From Chloroflexota bacterium (GTDB lineage: Bacteria > Chloroflexota > Anaerolineae > UBA2200): 64,000 nt of DNA. Each line of letters begins with the position of its first letter. Position 1 is the stretch's first letter. The stretch covers positions 77,172 to 141,171 of the forward strand of contig JACIWX010000004.1 of assembly GCA_014360755.1 (NCBI GenBank). Reading direction: 5' to 3'. Positions 60,002 through 64,000 of the stretch are shown piece by piece. A model generated the notes under the pieces. The model made no database searches, had not been told where the DNA came from, and saw only the letters and a program-made list of their open reading frames with translations. A program made the translations under genes and the position numbers.

Positions 60002-62431
60002 ATGTCAAGGCAGGAAGTCATTGCCTACTGCCTGAAGTGCCGTGAAAAAAGGGCTCTGCAGAATCCTGAGCCAGTTTACACTGCCACAGGAACTCCGGCG
60101 ACACGTGGAATATGCCCAATCTGTGGGAGAACGCTGTTCAAGATGGGCCGAACAGAAGCTCACGCATCCCTGCCTAAACCCCCGCACAGCGTCCATACGA
60201 AAGAAGCGAAGCATCCCTCGGAAGAGGAACGCAACAGCAAGTTAGTAATCGTCGAGTCTCCCGCTAAAGCCAGGACTGTGGGCAGGTTTCTCGGCAAAGG
60301 TTACCAGGTCGAAGCCTCCATTGGGCATGTGCGAGATCTCCTGCGCTCTCGGTTAAGCGTGGATGTGGAGCATGACTTTGCTCCGACTTACCATGTGCCC
60401 AAGGAAAAACGTGAAGTAGTCCAGCGGCTGAAAAAGGCTGTTCGCCATGCCCAGGAGGTTTACCTGGCCACCGACCCTGATCGCGAAGGAGAGGCCATTG
60501 CTTGGCATTTGATGGCGGCAGCGGCCATCCCTGAAGAAATCGCGTGCAGGGTTGTCTTCCACGAGATTACAGATGCTGCAGTGAAAGAGGCTTTTGCACA
60601 CCCCCGTAGCTTGGATATGGATTTGGTCAATGCGCAGCAAGCGCGACGCATTTTGGACCGCCTAGTGGGCTACAAAATCAGCCCCTTGCTGTGGCATAAA
60701 GTGCGCAGCCGCCTATCGGCTGGTCGGGTACAGTCTGTGGCCGTGCGTTTAGTCGTGGAGCGCGAACGGGAGATACAGGCTTTTATCCCCGTCGAGTATT
60801 GGTCTATTGCCGCAGAGCTTGCCAAACAGGACACACGAGGGCTTGACCCACGCCCCAGTTTCGTGGCAAAGTTGGTCAAAATCCGCGGCGAGGAAGTCAA
60901 TCTCAAAGACAAACCAGCGGCTCAGGCGATTGTAGATGATCTAGAAGGCGCCCTCTATATCGTGGGAGATGTGCGCAAATTCCAGCGGCAGCGCAAGCCG
61001 CCTGCGCCTTTTATCACCAGCAGCCTGCAACAGGAGGCATTCCGCCATTTGGGTTTTACTGCCAAGCGCACAATGACTATTGCGCAGCAACTTTACGAGG
61101 GGGTAGACCTCGGTCAGGGAGAACGCGTGGGTTTGATTACTTACATGCGCACAGACTCCACTAACATTGCCCCAGAAGCGGTGGCACAGGCAAGATCGTA
61201 TATCGAAAAGAAAATCGGGAGCGATTTCTTGCCCGAGAAGCCGCTCTTTTACAAAACGCGCGCTGTAAAAGCCCAGGAAGCGCATGAATGCATTCGTCCC
61301 ACTTCTGTGTGGCGCGAACCGGATGCCATCCGAGACTACTTGGATAAGGACCAATACCGCCTTTATCAGTTGATTTGGAAGCGCTTTATCGCCTGCCAGA
61401 TGCGTCCTGCGATTTACAATGTAACCTCTGTGGACATTAAAGCCGGTCGCCTGGAAGCGGGGAGCACGGTCCCTGAAGGCGCTTCTCTTCAGCCATTCCT
61501 GGATGCGCTGCCCTATCTCTTCCGCGTCACCGGTTCCACGATCGCTTTCCCTGGTTTCTTGCTGGTATATGAGGAGGCAAAAGACGAGGGAGGGACAGCA
61601 GAGGAAGATGCTGGTGCTCTGCCGCCGTTAGAGATAGGCGAGGTCTTGGATCTGCTGCAGTTGATTCCCGAGCAACATTTCACTCAGCCACCGCCGCGCT
61701 ATACCGAGGCTTCTCTGATACGAGAACTCGAAAAACATGGCATTGGCCGGCCCAGCACCTATGCCCCGATCCTCTCTACCATCCAGGAGCGAGGATATGT
61801 GGACCGGGTGAACAGACACTTGATTCCTACAGAGTTGGGGTTTTTGGTGAATGACCTCTTGGTAGAACATTTCCCGGACATTATGGACATCCAATTCACT
61901 GCACGGATGGAAGAAGACCTCGATCGCATTGCCGCAGGAGAACGGGAATGGGTGAGTGTGCTGCGCGAATTCTACGGCCCCTTTGAACAGACTTTGCAGA
62001 TGGCCGAGCAAAACATGGCGAAAGTAGACCTAACCCCTGAGGAGACCGGCTTGGTTTGTGAGCAATGTGGCAGTCCTATGGTGGTCAAGTTTGGACGCTA
62101 TGGCAAATTCATTGCCTGTAGTAACTTTCCGCAATGCCGTAACACCAAGCCCTATGTGGTCAAAACGGGAGCCAAATGTCCTGAATGTGGTGGGGATTTG
62201 GTGGAAAGAAGGACGCGCAACAAGCGCATTTTCTATGGCTGTGCCAATTATCCGCAGTGTAAGTTCACAATCTGGCAAAGGCCTTTGCCCGATCCTTGCC
62301 CCCAATGCGGTGGGTTGCTCATCGAATTTAGGAAAGGCAAAGCCAAATGCCTGCGCTGCCGGCAGATTTTCAAGAGTGAGGTAGAGCCTGAGAAGGGAAC
62401 TGGAACGTTTTTTGACTTATCTGATCGCTGA
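60002..62431 (+). CDS. topA: DNA topoisomerase I with extra N-terminal zinc ribbon
   Basis: 809-residue type IA topoisomerase. Toprim: KLVIVESPAKARTVGRFLGKGY (about residue 80). Active-site Tyr381 in GLITYMRTDST. Two C-terminal four-Cys fingers (CEQCGSP...CSNFPQC; CPECGGD...CANYPQC) and a third, shorter one (CPQCGG...CLRC). The first 75 residues are an added zinc ribbon with C10, C13, C38 and C41 (YCLKC...CPICG) followed by a linker. This DUF5679-like extension is not part of typical TopA. xerC overlaps the end by 20 bp. Confidence 0.97.
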   Translation: MSRQEVIAYCLKCREKRALQNPEPVYTATGTPATRGICPICGRTLFKMGRTEAHASLPKPPHSVHTKEAKHPSEEERNSKLVIVESPAKARTVGRFLGKGYQVEASIGHVRDLLRSRLSVDVEHDFAPTYHVPKEKREVVQRLKKAVRHAQEVYLATDPDREGEAIAWHLMAAAAIPEEIACRVVFHEITDAAVKEAFAHPRSLDMDLVNAQQARRILDRLVGYKISPLLWHKVRSRLSAGRVQSVAVRLVVEREREIQAFIPVEYWSIAAELAKQDTRGLDPRPSFVAKLVKIRGEEVNLKDKPAAQAIVDDLEGALYIVGDVRKFQRQRKPPAPFITSSLQQEAFRHLGFTAKRTMTIAQQLYEGVDLGQGERVGLITYMRTDSTNIAPEAVAQARSYIEKKIGSDFLPEKPLFYKTRAVKAQEAHECIRPTSVWREPDAIRDYLDKDQYRLYQLIWKRFIACQMRPAIYNVTSVDIKAGRLEAGSTVPEGASLQPFLDALPYLFRVTGSTIAFPGFLLVYEEAKDEGGTAEEDAGALPPLEIGEVLDLLQLIPEQHFTQPPPRYTEASLIRELEKHGIGRPSTYAPILSTIQERGYVDRVNRHLIPTELGFLVNDLLVEHFPDIMDIQFTARMEEDLDRIAAGEREWVSVLREFYGPFEQTLQMAEQNMAKVDLTPEETGLVCEQCGSPMVVKFGRYGKFIACSNFPQCRNTKPYVVKTGAKCPECGGDLVERRTRNKRIFYGCANYPQCKFTIWQRPLPDPCPQCGGLLIEFRKGKAKCLRCRQIFKSEVEPEKGTGTFFDLSDR

Positions 62432-63326
62432 AAAGAATGCCTCCCCCCACACCGTTGACAACTATCGGCGTGAGATCGAGGAATGCCTCTCTTTTCTCGA
62501 GGAGCAGGGAGTCCACAATTGGACCGATGTGGATCGTTCCGTGCTGCGACGTTACCTGTCCTGGCTGAATGCACAGGGTTATGCGAAGGCGAGTGTTGCG
62601 CGTCGCCTTTCGGAACTGCGCTCCTTTGGCCGTTTCCTGATGCGGGAAGGAATTGTCCCAGCCAATCCATTCCGTGCGGTGTCTTCGCCCAAATTGGCTC
62701 AGCGACTCCCTGTGCCGCTCTCTGTACAAGAAACAGTGGCTCTGCTCAGCGCCCCAGATGTGACTACTCCGCAGGGGTTGCGCGACCGTGCTATTCTGGA
62801 AGCGCTCTACAGCGGAGGGCTGCGCGTAAGTGAGCTGGTAGGGTTAAACGTGGAGGACATAGACTGGGGGCGAGGAGAGTTGAAGGTATTGGGCAAGGGA
62901 GCCAAGGAACGCATTGTGTTTCTGGGGCGGCCGGCTCTGGCGGCGATGCGGGTCTACCTCGAGGGAGGTCGTCCTCATTTGCTGCAGGACAGGTTCAGTA
63001 ACGCTCTTTTCTTAAACCGCTCAGGTGGCAGGCTTACTACGCGTAGTGTCATGAACTTGTTAAAAAAATACAGCCGTATGGCTGGCCTGGAGAAACGGGT
63101 TACACCCCATACTCTGCGTCATACTTTCGCCACGCATCTTCTGGATGGCGGTGCAGACTTGCGGTCTGTGCAGGAATTGTTAGGGCATGCGCTTTTGACA
63201 ACTACGCAGATTTACACACATGTTAGCCAAAGCCGTGCCCGTGAGGTGTATCTGCGTTCTCATCCATTAGCCAAGACGATACAGAGTAGTGACAGCCACG
63301 ATGAATACGACAAAGGAGGAACAGCA
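62412..63326 (+). CDS. xerC: Tyrosine recombinase XerC/XerD-like, no stop before the next gene
   Basis: About 305 codons. The N-terminal SAM-like domain includes SPHTVDNYRREIEECLSFL and the catalytic domain has Arg (GGLRVSELVGL), Lys (GKGAKER), HTLRHTFATHL, LLGHALLTTTQ and Tyr (QIYTHVS). All catalytic residues are present. The usual end (YLRSHPLA) is followed in the same frame by QSSDSHDEYDKGGTA and then by the Met of the M24 peptidase; I checked the frame base by base and found no stop. Start: a TTG at 62412 inside the end of topA, since no ATG is available. It resolves chromosome dimers or acts on other sites. Confidence 0.9.
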
Positions 63327-64000
63327 ATGCGCTTAACAAAATTGCGAAGGATTCTTGCCGAACAGGCGCTGGATGCAATATTGATTACGAGGCCGGAAAA
63401 TCAACGTTATTTGAGCGGCTTCACGGGCGGTGAGGGTGCATTGGTGATCACACAAGAAGAGGCACTCTTACTCACTGATTTTCGCTACTTCGAACAGGTA
63501 GCAGAAGAAGCACCGCATTTCCAACTGGTAAAAATGGATGAGAAAATGCCTCAGGTGCTCAAGCGCCTTTTCAAGACGCGAGGGATAAAAAACCTGGGCT
63601 TTGAAAGCACACATGTGGCTTTTGCACAGTACCAGGAGTGGAAAAAGGCAACGCGCGGTGTGCAATGGATTCCCACGAAGGACATAATCGAAAACCTCCG
63701 CATGGTCAAGGATGAAGAAGAATTGGAGAAAATCAGACAAGCAGTCGCAATAGCCGATAGGGCCTTTGATTACATTCGGGGCGTTATCAAGCCAGGCATG
63801 ACAGAAAAGCAAATTGCCTGGGAATTGGAATCCTATATGCGCACCCACGGGGCAGAGAGTATCGCCTTTCCCTTCATTGTTGGCTCTGGGCCCAACGGAG
63901 CCAAGCCCCATGCGGTTGTTCAGGACCGGCCCATCCAAAAAGGGGAACCGATTGTCCTGGATATGGGCGCCCGTGTAGATGGCTATCATTCTGACCTGAC
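63327..64000 (+). CDS. M24 family Xaa-Pro aminopeptidase (3' end outside window)
   Basis: First 224 codons of a Xaa-Pro peptidase. The N-terminal creatinase-like domain (RLTKLRRILAEQALDAILITRPENQRYLSGFTG) is complete, and the catalytic domain begins at VKDEEELEKIRQAVAIADRAFDYI, with FIVGSGPNGAKPHA and PIVLDMGARVDGYHSDLT containing the first metal ligand Asp residues. AAAGGAGGA lies six bases before the ATG at 63327, so independent translation is possible even though the frame is open from xerC. The end is not in the window. Confidence 0.92.
   Translation, partial: MRLTKLRRILAEQALDAILITRPENQRYLSGFTGGEGALVITQEEALLLTDFRYFEQVAEEAPHFQLVKMDEKMPQVLKRLFKTRGIKNLGFESTHVAFAQYQEWKKATRGVQWIPTKDIIENLRMVKDEEELEKIRQAVAIADRAFDYIRGVIKPGMTEKQIAWELESYMRTHGAESIAFPFIVGSGPNGAKPHAVVQDRPIQKGEPIVLDMGARVDGYHSDL

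Noticed and set aside
1-64000. CRISPR arrays and rRNA genes
   Set aside because: No regularly spaced repeats of 23-40 bp with unique spacers, and no rRNA-like sequence were seen. The only dispersed repeats are the four MITE copies.

Overview
The window looks like a chromosomal segment of a Chloroflexota bacterium, probably an anaerobic or microaerophilic Anaerolineae-like lineage. This rests on remembered lineage traits, not on a search: a topoisomerase I with an extra N-terminal zinc ribbon; many lipoproteins and secreted proteins with Thr/Pro-rich linkers; a secreted beta-propeller protein ending in a YLPV-type tail; MutS2; and an aldehyde:ferredoxin oxidoreductase. Gene density is high, with short operons on both strands.

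Layout. 1-7.6 kb: 5'-truncated aldehyde:ferredoxin oxidoreductase, mutS2, a Wzz/YveK-like protein, and valS behind a T-box leader with a readable GUC specifier. 7.95-14.43 kb: a 6.3 kb integrative element bounded by two identical full-length tRNA-Arg(TCT) genes. It carries a tyrosine integrase, an excisionase-like HTH protein, a phBC6A51-like HTH protein, a PD-(D/E)XK-like nuclease, a DUF3987-like ATPase, several unknown proteins, an array of TGTCAC/GTGACA hexamers resembling an origin or operator, a compact two-hairpin candidate small RNA, and a strong divergent promoter in front of a 377-residue protein of unknown function. 14.7-25.8 kb: sugar-nucleotide epimerase, a metallophosphoesterase lipoprotein interrupted by an in-frame UGA (candidate selenoprotein), fabF, a methyltransferase, trxB with a DUF1858 protein, a hydrolase, a kinase and MaoC, small membrane proteins, and an Rrf2 regulator / cysteine desulfurase / mnmA operon. 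26.2-41.5 kb: LarA-like protein, thiolase, a repeat protein, a frameshifted inositol monophosphatase, lipoproteins, a two-component system, an MFS exporter, an arginase-family protein, an Fe-S reductase, HAD, DUF3795 and Fpg proteins, then PadR and GntR regulators with readable operators. 41.9-57.3 kb: YVTN propeller protein, DegV, an ABC exporter pair, a solute-binding lipoprotein with a phosphodiesterase, DUF3048 lipoprotein, dipeptidase, zinc alcohol dehydrogenase with a class I aldolase. 57.8-64 kb: fmt, HPr, lipB, topA, and xerC whose reading frame runs without a stop into an M24 aminopeptidase that leaves the window.

Four copies of a 131-155 bp fold-back element (MITE) with GAGAGTGTTGAAAA-type ends are scattered between genes. 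Three have perfect 8-bp target duplications, and one has duplicated the -10 box of the larA-like promoter.

The items most worth a second look are the UGA-containing metallophosphoesterase with its downstream hairpin, the tRNA-Arg element with its hexamer array and candidate sRNA, and the xerC-peptidase read-through.
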